Below are positions 51,724 to 60,834 of a stretch of DNA of 64,000 bases, in pieces. Numbering within the stretch: the first letter of the stretch is position 1; the number at the start of each line of letters is the position of its first letter. Position numbers and translations under genes: made by a program. Where the stretch lies: assembly GCF_900156785.1 (NCBI RefSeq), contig NZ_FTOP01000001.1, positions 310,001 through 374,000 of the forward strand, in the 5' to 3' direction. The notes under the pieces are model-generated. The model had not been told where the DNA came from, ran no database searches, and saw nothing but the letters and a program-made list of their open reading frames with translations. This DNA comes from Belliella pelovolcani. GTDB lineage: Bacteria; Bacteroidota; Bacteroidia; Cytophagales; Cyclobacteriaceae.

Positions 51724-52854
51724 ATGCTAAGAAGGGATCTAATGGAAAGTATCATCAAAAGTTGCTTTCATGGAAAAATCATCCTTCTCTTTGGTGCCCG
51801 TCAAGTTGGCAAAACCACACTTTTGCAAGAATTGGTATGCCAGTTGAACCTGCCAACTTCTTGGCTAAATGCAGATGAATCCGATGTGTTCGAAGCTTTC
51901 AACAATGCCACCACTAGCACTCAACTGCTACAATTGATTGGTCAAAACAATAAATTAGTGGTCATCGATGAAGCTCAACAGATACCTGAAATTGGGAAAA
52001 AACTCAAACTGATATTTGATAGCAAAGCGGATATTCAGGTCATAGCTACAGGTTCTTCGGCATTTGAACTGCAGAACCAAACAGCAGAACCACTTACAGG
52101 AAGAAAAAAAAGCTATCATCTTTATCCCATCAGTTATAAGGAAATTGTAGCCAATAGCTCAATCTTGGAAGCCAAGCGTCTATTGGATACACGCTTGGTG
52201 TATGGCTCCTACCCAGATGTGGTTAATAATCCTGGCAGAGAAAAGGAAATATTGGTAGAAATTGCCCAAAGTTACCTTTACAAGGATGTTTTACAAGTTG
52301 ATAATATTAGGAAACCAAGTCATATAGACAAATTGCTTAAAGCTTTGGCTTTCCAGGTTGGAAGTGAAGTCAGCTATCACGAACTCGCACAAACCATAGG
52401 TAACATTGATACTGCAACAGTTGAAAAATACTTAGATCTTTTGGAGAAAGCTTTCGTCATTTTCAAACTACCGGCATTCAGCAGAAATCTGAGAAATGAA
52501 ATTAAAAAGGGCAAGAAATATTATTTCTATGATAATGGGATTCGAAACGTATTGATCAGCAATTTCTCCCAACCTGAAATGCGCTTGGATAAAGGCGCAC
52601 TCTGGGAAAACTTCTTGATTTCAGAAAGGATGAAAATCAATAATTATCAAGGAAGGTTTGTCAACTCTTATTTTTGGAGAACACATGATAGGGCAGAGAT
52701 TGATTACATTGAAGAGATTGACGGAATCCTCCATGCTTATGAATTTAAATGGAAAGAGCAAAAAGTCAGGTTTCCAGCGTCTTTTCTGACTACCTACCCT
52801 GAAAACGAAACCGTTTTGGTCAACAGATCCAATTTTGAACAATTTCTCTTATAA
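51724..52854 (+). CDS. AAA_14 / DUF4143 ATP-binding protein
   Basis: 376 residues. Walker A LLFGARQVGKTTLLQ (about 24-38), Walker B VVIDEAQQIPEIG and sensor IQVIATGSSAFEL form an AAA core. Residues about 200-376 are the DUF4143 half: YYFYDNGIRNVLI, GALWENFLISE, and AEIDYIEEIDGILHAYEFKWK. The last contains Asp327 and Glu340-x-Lys342, the layout of a PD-(D/E)xK nuclease-fold site. Function of the family is unknown. Bracketed by matching repeats, like a cassette between the ars operon and a TonB receptor gene. Confidence 0.9.
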   Translation: MLRRDLMESIIKSCFHGKIILLFGARQVGKTTLLQELVCQLNLPTSWLNADESDVFEAFNNATTSTQLLQLIGQNNKLVVIDEAQQIPEIGKKLKLIFDSKADIQVIATGSSAFELQNQTAEPLTGRKKSYHLYPISYKEIVANSSILEAKRLLDTRLVYGSYPDVVNNPGREKEILVEIAQSYLYKDVLQVDNIRKPSHIDKLLKALAFQVGSEVSYHELAQTIGNIDTATVEKYLDLLEKAFVIFKLPAFSRNLRNEIKKGKKYYFYDNGIRNVLISNFSQPEMRLDKGALWENFLISERMKINNYQGRFVNSYFWRTHDRAEIDYIEEIDGILHAYEFKWKEQKVRFPASFLTTYPENETVLVNRSNFEQFLL

Positions 52855-52859
52855 AAAGG

Positions 52860-52892
52860 AACTTTTCCAAACTTCAAAACTTTGGAAAAGTT
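52860..52892 (+). terminator. Hairpin after the DUF4143 gene
   Basis: Perfect 12-bp stem AACTTTTCCAAA / TTTGGAAAAGTT, 9-base loop, starting five bases after the stop codon. No T-run follows, so termination efficiency is uncertain. Confidence 0.6.
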
Positions 52893-52910
52893 AAATCTCT
52901 TAAAAAAAAA

Positions 52911-52979
52911 TGCCTAATATTTCAAACGTATTCTAAAAATCAGGCCGAATATTTAGAATATAATCGAAAAATTCGGCCT
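52911..52979. repeat. Downstream tandem repeats of the DUF4143 cassette
   Basis: Two units with exactly 32-bp period, marked by GCC at 52912, 52944 and 52976. The right unit (52942-52979) is nearly identical to the unit upstream of the gene: GGCC-G-AATATTTAGAATATAATCG-AAAAATTC-GGCC. The left unit is diverged (AATATTTCAAACGTATTCTAAAAATCA). Confidence 0.88.
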
Positions 52980-52986
52980 GATTTTC

Positions 52987-55167
52987 TTATTTCAACCTCA
53001 GCTTCACTCCCCCATTGATCACAAATCCATCCAGTGGTGCATAGATTTCTCTGAAAGTTGGGGCATCGATGCTTCCTGTGAAAATGGTATCAAAACGGGT
53101 CTGACGGGCATCTAGGAAATTTTCGAAATTAATAAATACCGAAAATTTCTCCCAAATCTTCTCCGCCATAAAACCCATGATCCAATACGGTCGGCCAACA
53201 GCCCCATCACTCAACTGCTGCTCACTGAAATAATAGGATTCCCAGCCGATTTTCCACTGATCATGCACTTCGTAGAACAGCACTGAATTGATCCTATGTC
53301 GCGGAGTCAGGGGATTTTCTCTGATATCTCCATTACTCACAATTCTGGCATGGGTATAGGTATATCCCATAAACCACTTGAAATCTCCCAATTCCCATTT
53401 GATATTCGTTTCTGTACCCTTGGTATCACTGTAGCCATCAATATTCACAAACCTGAATTCATTTCCTCCAAGTGTCTCCAAGAATAATGGATTGTTGAGA
53501 TATGTGTAGAAAAACAAATGGTTGACACTAAAGAAAAGCCGATCATCGAAAAGAGAAGTCTTGTAATTCAAATCCCAATTGAGTCCATAACTTTTCTCCA
53601 AAGTATTGAAATCAGCATCGATTGGCTGGATATTCTGATATTGCAACCTTTCACTTTCTTCTGTGAAAATCGTAGGAGCCTTATAGCCCAATCCTCCACC
53701 TAATCTGGAGCTGAAGTTGATGTTGGCTCGATAAAGCAAGGCAATTCTTGGCAACACTGCCCAGCCATAATCCAATACATAGTCTGTACGCAAGCCAGAC
53801 TCCAGTACCCATTTTTCACTGAGATTGGTATTGTTCTGAGCAAAGGCACCGAGCGTGTTCATGGTGTAATCACGTATGGGGAAATTGCCGCCAGGCTGCT
53901 CTACAAAAGCCTCTGTCCATAGATTCCCTCCAAACACCCAGTCCGATTGCGTTCCATCCAACTGATAATTGACCTCAGTAAAGGTGGAGTGCTGCACTGC
54001 ATTGAAATCATAATCTCTTGTACTTAGTCTTCTGTCGAAGTAGTTGTAACTATTTTTTACCTGTAATCTTTTGCCTTCTTCGAGCCTATGATTGAGTACA
54101 AACTGAGAACTGATCCGCTCACTTTGATTACTTTCAAAAAAGGCAAGAGGATTTTCCCTCTTTCCTCTCAAGAAATCCATGTTTCCACCGATGCGGTCTT
54201 CTACCGAAATGTTGACGCCCAGCTCAAGGTCAGTACGCGAGGATGGATAGAGAAATAGCTTTGGGTTGAAAGTAAATCGGTCAAACTTTGGGATGGCGCT
54301 CAGCCCAATGTCTGATGGGTCAAAGGGAGAGTTGGTATTGTAGGCCGCAAAAAGTGTGGTACCCACCCTGTCTTTTCGCTTGCCATAAAAGCCTGAAGCA
54401 TCAAATCCCCCTGCATTGGTTCCGTTGAAGACAAAATCAAGGTTGCCCTTTTCAGTGGGTCTTTTGGAAATCAAGTTCACCAATCCGGCTATTGCCCCAC
54501 CACCGTAAAGTGTGGAAGCGGAGCCTTTGATCAGTTCCACTTGCTGAAGATCAAGCGGTGGAATCTGTAATAAGCCCAAACCGCTTGCTGCTCCTGAATA
54601 TAGCGGAAACCCATCTTTCAAAATCTGGGTGTACCTTCCATCCAGTCCTTGGATACGAATTGACGCATTGGCAGAGGTAGGAGAGGTGACCTGCACCTGA
54701 ATACCCGTACTCTCACTCAGGAGCACCCTGATGTCTCCCGGCTTCATGTTCACTTTTTCATCCAATTCTTCCCCTGCTATGAATTCCACACGGGTGGGAA
54801 TATCCTCTATCGTTCGTGAACTCCTGGTGGAAGTGATGGTGACCGTTTCCATGTGGTCGTGTTCCTCGTGTAGCAGCACGTCCATTGGCATCTTTGCGAG
54901 GTCTTCAGGTAAGTTGATGACCAGCTGCTTGCGCTCGTAACCGATCAACTGAAACCTGATGGTATATTTCCCATCAGGTAATGATGGCAAGGTTACATGG
55001 CCATTTTCATCGGAAACATCCCCTTTTCTATTTTCCAATATCAAGGCAGTCGCACCCATCAGTGCCGTGCCTTCATGCTCGTCCATGATGACGAACTTCA
55101 TTTCCTGTGCAAAAGCAAAGGCGTATAGTCCCAAGCCCAAAAGGCAGGACATAAATATTTTTTTCAT
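52987..55167 (-). CDS. TonB-dependent receptor, possibly for a metal ion
   Basis: 726 residues: signal peptide ending AFAQ, a carboxypeptidase-regulatory-like domain with GATALILENRKGDVSDENGH, then a linker HEEHDHMETV rich in His/Glu. The plug domain has TITSTRSSRTIEDIPTRVEF and VELIKGSASTLYGGGAIAG, and a barrel ends in FVINGGVKLRLK. The metal-friendly linker and the adjacent His/Cys-rich exported protein gene suggest metal traffic (inference). A leader hairpin lies at 55200-55227. Confidence 0.85.
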   Translation of the reverse strand: MKKIFMSCLLGLGLYAFAFAQEMKFVIMDEHEGTALMGATALILENRKGDVSDENGHVTLPSLPDGKYTIRFQLIGYERKQLVINLPEDLAKMPMDVLLHEEHDHMETVTITSTRSSRTIEDIPTRVEFIAGEELDEKVNMKPGDIRVLLSESTGIQVQVTSPTSANASIRIQGLDGRYTQILKDGFPLYSGAASGLGLLQIPPLDLQQVELIKGSASTLYGGGAIAGLVNLISKRPTEKGNLDFVFNGTNAGGFDASGFYGKRKDRVGTTLFAAYNTNSPFDPSDIGLSAIPKFDRFTFNPKLFLYPSSRTDLELGVNISVEDRIGGNMDFLRGKRENPLAFFESNQSERISSQFVLNHRLEEGKRLQVKNSYNYFDRRLSTRDYDFNAVQHSTFTEVNYQLDGTQSDWVFGGNLWTEAFVEQPGGNFPIRDYTMNTLGAFAQNNTNLSEKWVLESGLRTDYVLDYGWAVLPRIALLYRANINFSSRLGGGLGYKAPTIFTEESERLQYQNIQPIDADFNTLEKSYGLNWDLNYKTSLFDDRLFFSVNHLFFYTYLNNPLFLETLGGNEFRFVNIDGYSDTKGTETNIKWELGDFKWFMGYTYTHARIVSNGDIRENPLTPRHRINSVLFYEVHDQWKIGWESYYFSEQQLSDGAVGRPYWIMGFMAEKIWEKFSVFINFENFLDARQTRFDTIFTGSIDAPTFREIYAPLDGFVINGGVKLRLK

Positions 55168-55199
55168 TGATATACTTGATCTGATTTAACATAGTACTG

Positions 55200-55227
55200 G
55201 CTGCTGAGGAGACTGAGCCTCAGTAGC
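55200..55227. other. Leader hairpin upstream of the TonB receptor gene
   Basis: GCTGCTGAGG pairs with CCTCAGTAGC (9 of 10), 8-base loop, in the 145-base gap before the receptor gene. It has no U-run and no match to the cobalamin riboswitch core that I can see. Could affect mRNA stability. Confidence 0.5.
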
Positions 55228-55312
55228 ATGGCTTTGAAACCCTTCTTTTCTATTAGGTTTACTAGGAAGCTTCCCAATGAAAATCAGGGTAAAAAAGACT
55301 TTCAGAAAAAAA

Positions 55313-55615
55313 TCAAATCAACTGAGGGGGTTGCCATATTGAAAAACTGGTTTCCTGAAAAACCGGCATCTTAAGCAAAAATTCACTAGAAATAATCCTG
55401 TCTGGCACGATGGCTTCAAATTGAAAACGAACTTGGTAAATGAAAATAGAGCAGACCTTGCAGAAAGAAAAGGGCGGGCAGCATTGGTTCTCAGCATGCT
55501 CAGAGGCATGCTGCTCTGTATGCCCTACATGGTCGCAGATATCTTCTCCATGGACAGGAGTATACATCAAAATGCTCATGTATAAAATTAAAAGTATAGA
55601 AAAGACACTTTTCAT
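55313..55615 (-). CDS. Small exported His/Cys-rich protein (DUF6660-like)
   Basis: 100 residues: signal peptide (about 1-23), then ICDHVGHTEQHASEHAENQCC and FCKVCSIFIYQ, five cysteines and four histidines in a short span. The pattern resembles DUF6660-type proteins that precede metal-linked TonB receptor genes in Bacteroidota. Probably periplasmic and metal-binding (inference). Same strand as, and 145 bases upstream of, the receptor gene. Confidence 0.65.
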   Translation of the reverse strand: MKSVFSILLILYMSILMYTPVHGEDICDHVGHTEQHASEHAENQCCPPFSFCKVCSIFIYQVRFQFEAIVPDRIISSEFLLKMPVFQETSFSIWQPPQLI

Positions 55616-55736
55616 ATTATAAAAATAATCAAAAAAATAACGGTGAAAGCAAATCCTTGAATAAAAGTAAAAAGTTGCTGTACAATCTACTTCTTGCTAC
55701 AAGACATTTACATTTCACCGAGTACCACCAAACTGA

Positions 55737-56303
55737 TCATAGATTGAGTTCTGAAGTGCTAATCCATCTTCTTTGGCTGATGTCAAAGGATACTCTTGAA
55801 TCAGGAAATTCTATGTATTCTTCATCTCCCGAATTTTGTGGATAATAAGGGCTCAAATCTTTACCCTGTACCATCAAATCAAAAAGGAACATCCCTTTTT
55901 CTAACATTTCTTCTTCCTCAAACTTCCAAGTTCTAAATACCTCTTCATAATACTCAAGTGCTCCATCTGAATTTCTTTTCATTTTTACACCTATGGCAAC
56001 TTTCTTAACTTTCAAAGAAGGAGCAATTCTACTGGCCATAAAAAATTCATATTCTCCCTCCTGATGGTAGGCTTCCACTGTATAATCAAGTGCAAGATTG
56101 CTGTAGTATTCATCAAAAACAAGATCAAATTTGTTGTCATGAGTTCCCTTTTTAGGCAAATGACCCATGTACCTGATCACAGACAGCATAACCTGATGTT
56201 GTTCTTGCGCGCTCAGATGCTTATCTGCTTTATACTTGTTAGAGGCAGTACAACTCGCCATCAGCAATATGGCTAGTACAAATATTTGGATAGCATATTT
56301 CAT
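55737..56303 (-). CDS. Hypothetical lipoprotein
   Basis: 188 residues from the ATG at 56303; an in-frame start at 56342 would add 13 residues before the signal. Lipobox LLMASC (Cys18). The rest is mixed alpha/beta with DNKFDLVFDEYYSNLALDYTVEAYHQEGEYEFFMASR. No family recognised. Near but 78 bases downstream of the beta-helix lipoprotein gene on the same strand. Confidence 0.65.
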   Translation of the reverse strand: MKYAIQIFVLAILLMASCTASNKYKADKHLSAQEQHQVMLSVIRYMGHLPKKGTHDNKFDLVFDEYYSNLALDYTVEAYHQEGEYEFFMASRIAPSLKVKKVAIGVKMKRNSDGALEYYEEVFRTWKFEEEEMLEKGMFLFDLMVQGKDLSPYYPQNSGDEEYIEFPDSRVSFDISQRRWISTSELNL

Positions 56304-56381
56304 TTTCCTTGCAGTTTTAGAAAAAAGACTTGCCCCTTGCACATAGCAAAAGACAAGTCTTAGGTTTAATCGGTTGTGTGA

Positions 56382-57797
56382 TTATTGTTGTTTGTAAACT
56401 TTGTTCAATGGAGCAAACTCAGCCCATCCATCTGTCCAATCTGTAGATCCAAATGCACCAATATATGGAACATTTTTATCGAAATAAGTGGATCTACCTG
56501 CTTCAGAGAATTTAGGGTCATCAAACTTAGCTCCTGTGGCCAAAGTACCATTAGCTAAAAGGGTGAAGTTTGGATTATTTGGATAAGTTGATACAGTATA
56601 TCTTGCGAAGAAATTTTCAGGTCTCAAACCATAGGTTCTATAGAAATCCTCCCAAGGACCATCAGCAGCGGGCAGGGAAACTGTAGTATTTTTTGCTTCC
56701 CAGATTGATTGTACATCAGCTACTGCTGCACCACCACCTGCTGCATAGTTTGCATTTGGATTGATAATGATGTTGTTGGCAAGAACACCTGTTCCAGCAT
56801 TGTATTGATCTGTTACTGATTGCGTATTGAATCTTACCCCTGTTGGGAAACCAGTAAATACAGAGTTGAAAATCGAAACAGCTGTTCTTCTTCTCAAGTC
56901 AATCGCATGAAAATTATTGCCCGAAATCGATCTGCCTACTCTGTCTCTTGGTCCGTAAACAGTTACGTTTGAAAATGTTCCAGTAGTATATGGTTGTACA
57001 TCGTTGTCATTTGGCCCGTTGTCACATTCAAATGCGTTGGATTGAGATTGATCTGCATAAAATGGATTTCTTACTACAAGAGCCCACTGAACATTACCAG
57101 AATATCCATAATCCACATCCAAATCATCATCCCAAGTAGAGTGAGAAATTAGATATCTAGCATCCACATTTCCACCAAACCACTCAAAACCATCATCTCC
57201 ACCGAAGGAAACCATCAAATGCTCCATGAAAGTACCTTTACCTACACCAGCCATGGTAATGGAGTTGGTCTCGTTATTTGGTGTCAATTCGATTCCTGCA
57301 TATTCTACTCTCAAATACTCATACTCACCTGAGCTATCATTGTCATCAGTTCCACCAAAAATCAAGACCGGATCAATCCCTTCTACAGCTGGATCTACTT
57401 GGTTTGTTCTAGCTCTACCTGCGATTACCAATCCTCCCCAGTCTGATCTATCTCTTTCACCTTCGGCTTGAGCAGATGTCATGATAATCGGATTTTCTTT
57501 TGTACCTCTTGCGATCAATTTACCCCCTCGATCAACGATCAAAGTGCCTTTGGATCTTTTTTCCCCATAAATCACTGTACCTGGCTGTATGGTTACAGTC
57601 TGGCCACTTCTTACAAAAACCTGACCTTGCAACAAATATTGTTTGTCGGCAGTCAAAGTTTGAGTGGACAAATTACCCGATAAAGCTACCAATTCGTCCT
57701 CTGGCTCAGGAGTTACAATTGGTTCTGGATCCTCGCTACAAGCAAAGGAGAACGCTAACAAAGCGGCAATTGCGGCAAATTTTAGATTCTTTTTCAT
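56382..57797 (-). CDS. Beta-helix lipoprotein paired with a TonB receptor
   Basis: 471 residues: lipobox SFACS (Cys20), Pro-rich linker, then a right-handed beta-helix type body (QVFVRSGQTVTIQPGTVIYG, GTLIVDRGGKLIARGTKENPIIMTS, SDWGGLVIAGRA, VSFGGDDGFEWFGGNVDARYL). Likely a surface lipoprotein that works with the receptor encoded 31 bases upstream, as in other Bacteroidota receptor/lipoprotein pairs. Ligand unknown. Confidence 0.78.
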   Translation of the reverse strand: MKKNLKFAAIAALLAFSFACSEDPEPIVTPEPEDELVALSGNLSTQTLTADKQYLLQGQVFVRSGQTVTIQPGTVIYGEKRSKGTLIVDRGGKLIARGTKENPIIMTSAQAEGERDRSDWGGLVIAGRARTNQVDPAVEGIDPVLIFGGTDDNDSSGEYEYLRVEYAGIELTPNNETNSITMAGVGKGTFMEHLMVSFGGDDGFEWFGGNVDARYLISHSTWDDDLDVDYGYSGNVQWALVVRNPFYADQSQSNAFECDNGPNDNDVQPYTTGTFSNVTVYGPRDRVGRSISGNNFHAIDLRRRTAVSIFNSVFTGFPTGVRFNTQSVTDQYNAGTGVLANNIIINPNANYAAGGGAAVADVQSIWEAKNTTVSLPAADGPWEDFYRTYGLRPENFFARYTVSTYPNNPNFTLLANGTLATGAKFDDPKFSEAGRSTYFDKNVPYIGAFGSTDWTDGWAEFAPLNKVYKQQ

Positions 57798-57828
57798 TTT
57801 AATTGATATTAGATAAAGTTTAGTGTGT

Positions 57829-60645
57829 TTATTTTATTCTGTAAGTCAGTGAACCTGTGAAAAGCGTACCTCTTCTCCAGAGATACATAGGATCATCGAT
57901 TGAAGTATCTATTTTTCTATCAAAATTGGAATCCTGATAGAATCTATACTGGAAGTTCAAGAGATCCTGAATACCAAACTTGAAGGTTGTCCTGTCCCTG
58001 AATGTCTTGGACACGGTCAAGTCAATGGTATGTCTTGGTAATTCGTAGATTTCAGGATTATTTGCATTTCCCGCAACAAAAATTCTAGGACCAGTTACAT
58101 TGTAAGCAATACTCGCCTGTAGGTCAGTGACTGGATTGATGTAATACATTGCTGCATTTATCATATAAGGAGATTGACCTTGAAGGGCTCTTCTACTATC
58201 TTGGAAAGCAACATCATCACCTAGAAACACCTCCGACCATATCAATGATGCATTGACATTGAAGGATAGATCTCTTATGAAAGGGGTAGAGCTTATAGTG
58301 GAAAGTGCCTTTCTTCCTTCTACTTCTAGCCCATAGACCGTCGCATCGATGGCATTGGCATAAGTAAACTGCAATTGCTCAGTAACATTCTGCTGTACAG
58401 TCTCAATAGGTTTATCAAAAAACTTATAAAATGCTCCAATGCTAAAGGTCTCTCCTTCATTAGGATAGATTTCATAACGGAGGTCGATGTTATCTATTCT
58501 AGCCATCTGGAGATTTGGGTTTCCAAAGAAGCCAGCTAAGTACTCAAAACTGTAATACAAGAAAGGAGCAAACTCTCTAAACTCAGGTCTATTGAGTGTC
58601 CTGCCGTATCCAGCTCTGATCAAAGACTTTTTATTGAAGTTATAATCTACATTGAGAGAAGGTAGAATGGCTAGTTCTCTATTGTTAACCCTTACTGGTC
58701 CTAGGTCATTTTGAGAATCGAGTTGCTGATTGCTATATTCTGTTCTCAAACCACCTGAGAAATTAAACTCTCGAATAGGAAATACCCCTCCTACATATCC
58801 AGCAGAGATGAAAGTAGAAGCATCATAATTATCTGTTCGCCTGGTTCCTTCTTGGATCAACCATCCATCACCAGTCCTATAATTTTCTGGAGCAAAAGCT
58901 TGATCAATTGGAAGTCTAATCAAAGCTTCCTTAGACTGCACATCATGAAATCCTGGGTAGTAAGTAGTAATATAACGCGCATCAAAATTTCTGGCTTTGT
59001 AATCTACTAAGTAACCTGCCCTTAGAATTCGAGGCCTGTCTTTTTCTTCACCTTTGAATTTCCTTTCGTAATTAAGGCCTTGACTTAAACCATAGTCTTT
59101 CAAATAGCCATAGTATCTACCCAAATCCTGTGGGCTTGATGCTGGTGGATCGATGATAACAAATTGTCCTTCAGAGCCCTCTTGACTAAAAAACGTTCTT
59201 AATCTTCTGAAATCAGGCTCTTCATGATACATATAATTACCACCTAAAACCCAGTTCAACTTTGTTTTTTCTTCATTAAAAAGGTGAGTACCTTCCAATT
59301 GTCCTGTATAGATAAGTTTGGATTCATATCTAAATGCATAATCCCTAGCACCCTCAGTACGCTGCACAAAATCCTTCCCCTCTCTGAGCACCGTTTCATT
59401 GAGACCTGATTGGTTAAATAGATTTCTAAATTCAATTTTATTGTCTGGATTAAGTCTCAACATCCAGTTTGACATTACTCCAATTTCATTGGTTTTTGTA
59501 AAAAAATCGTCAAAGTACTCATCTCTCTTTTCGGTAGGCTGGCCTGGTACGGGGAAAAAATATCTATTCCTTTCCGCTTGAAAATATTGGAAAGACTGAC
59601 CATAGCTCATGCTCGTAATGGTTGATAGTCTTTTTCCTCCTAACAGCCTCCAAGTTTTGCCAAATGCCAAACCTGTACTGAAATCTGGTAATGCTGTTGA
59701 AGTCTCTACACTATAATTATTATCTAACATCCTACCAGCCTCGGCTCTTAGAGGTGAGCCTCCCCCAGCATTCAAAAGTTGATCAGTGGTAGGAAACCCT
59801 GCAGGAAGATCTCTTGATGTATCAAACCCTAACCAATCGGTTTTTGATCCACGAGTTTGCTTGTAATCTTGCAGGGTAGTATTCTGCCTATATCCTGCAC
59901 CCATGCCAAAAGTGATGAAATCTTCATCAGGAGCATTCTTGGTAAAAACCTTTACCATTCCACCAGCAAAATCTCCAGGTACTTCTGGTGATGGTGACTT
60001 GTAAATCAACATCCTATCCAAGCTCTCACTAGGAATCAAATCAAAAGAAAAAGTACGCTTATCAACCTGAGTACTAGGAGCTAAGGCGTTATTAATCATC
60101 ACCACATTGTAGCGATCATCCACGCCTCTTACTCTGACAAATTTATTATCAACAATGCTCACACCTGAGACACGCTTCATAACTTGCGCAGCATTGCCGT
60201 CTTGAGACAGTTTGATCTGATCTGCAGAAATCCCACTGACTACTTGAAGGGATTTCCTTATTTCAGAAACTACAGCGACATTGGAACCAGATTCTCTGGT
60301 AGCAACTACTACCACTTCACCTAGGTCGCCGAAATCTTCTTCAAGAAGCACGTCAAAAACGGTAGCTTTTTCACTAACTACCTGCACATCTTCGTATTGT
60401 ACTGTTTTGTAAGAAATAAAAGATACGATAACCGTATAATTTCCCGGCTCAACTCTAGAGATCTCAAAATCCCCATCCAAGCCAGTAGCTACCCCATAAC
60501 CTGTATTTTCGAGCCGAACATTGGCTCCTATGATAGTCTCTCCAGTCTTGGAGTCTTTGACCACACCTCTGATAGATCCAGATTGAGCGACAGCATACCC
60601 AATTGTGATCAGTGTGATAAGTAATGTAAATGTGTACTTTTTCAT
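57829..60645 (-). CDS. TonB-dependent receptor with carboxypeptidase-regulatory-like domain
   Basis: 938 residues from the ATG at 60645 (MKKYTF), which begins a normal signal peptide ending at AVAQ. A start at 60678 would precede it by 11 residues. The regulatory-like domain reads GSIRGVVKDSKTGETIIGANV. The plug follows with VATRESGSNVAVVSEIRKSLQVVSGIS and VRGVDDRYNVVMINNA. A long barrel ends FTGSLTYRIK. Closest in style to outer membrane receptors of the OmpA/CirA/SusC-like spectrum with a beta-helix lipoprotein partner. Confidence 0.87.
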   Translation of the reverse strand: MKKYTFTLLITLITIGYAVAQSGSIRGVVKDSKTGETIIGANVRLENTGYGVATGLDGDFEISRVEPGNYTVIVSFISYKTVQYEDVQVVSEKATVFDVLLEEDFGDLGEVVVVATRESGSNVAVVSEIRKSLQVVSGISADQIKLSQDGNAAQVMKRVSGVSIVDNKFVRVRGVDDRYNVVMINNALAPSTQVDKRTFSFDLIPSESLDRMLIYKSPSPEVPGDFAGGMVKVFTKNAPDEDFITFGMGAGYRQNTTLQDYKQTRGSKTDWLGFDTSRDLPAGFPTTDQLLNAGGGSPLRAEAGRMLDNNYSVETSTALPDFSTGLAFGKTWRLLGGKRLSTITSMSYGQSFQYFQAERNRYFFPVPGQPTEKRDEYFDDFFTKTNEIGVMSNWMLRLNPDNKIEFRNLFNQSGLNETVLREGKDFVQRTEGARDYAFRYESKLIYTGQLEGTHLFNEEKTKLNWVLGGNYMYHEEPDFRRLRTFFSQEGSEGQFVIIDPPASSPQDLGRYYGYLKDYGLSQGLNYERKFKGEEKDRPRILRAGYLVDYKARNFDARYITTYYPGFHDVQSKEALIRLPIDQAFAPENYRTGDGWLIQEGTRRTDNYDASTFISAGYVGGVFPIREFNFSGGLRTEYSNQQLDSQNDLGPVRVNNRELAILPSLNVDYNFNKKSLIRAGYGRTLNRPEFREFAPFLYYSFEYLAGFFGNPNLQMARIDNIDLRYEIYPNEGETFSIGAFYKFFDKPIETVQQNVTEQLQFTYANAIDATVYGLEVEGRKALSTISSTPFIRDLSFNVNASLIWSEVFLGDDVAFQDSRRALQGQSPYMINAAMYYINPVTDLQASIAYNVTGPRIFVAGNANNPEIYELPRHTIDLTVSKTFRDRTTFKFGIQDLLNFQYRFYQDSNFDRKIDTSIDDPMYLWRRGTLFTGSLTYRIK

Positions 60646-60749
60646 ACGATAGAAAACACTTGTAAACGAACGCCACAAATGTCACTATCCAATATGAATT
60701 GACAGGGTAGAGAAAATTAAGAATTAATGAATTTCATACCTATAAAAGA

Positions 60750-60791
60750 ATAGCCGACATCACAATTTTTTCATATTGCAATGACGGCTAT
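60750..60791 (-). terminator. Terminator after moxR
   Basis: Seen on the minus strand: ATAGCCGTCATTGCAAT pairs with ATTGTGATGTCGGCTAT (14 of 17), followed by TCTTTTAT. It lies about 40 bases after the moxR stop and before the TonB receptor gene. Confidence 0.65.
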
Positions 60792-60834
60792 GGTATTACA
60801 AACAACTCCAAATAAGAAATTACTGAAATTTAGC

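Noticed and set aside
55168-55312. Cobalamin riboswitch in the leader of the TonB receptor gene
   Set aside because: The gap has one simple hairpin but none of the conserved B12-box words I would expect.
55839-55847. Single DnaA box TGTGGATAA
   Set aside because: Isolated copy inside the coding region of a lipoprotein gene, without neighbours; chance expected.
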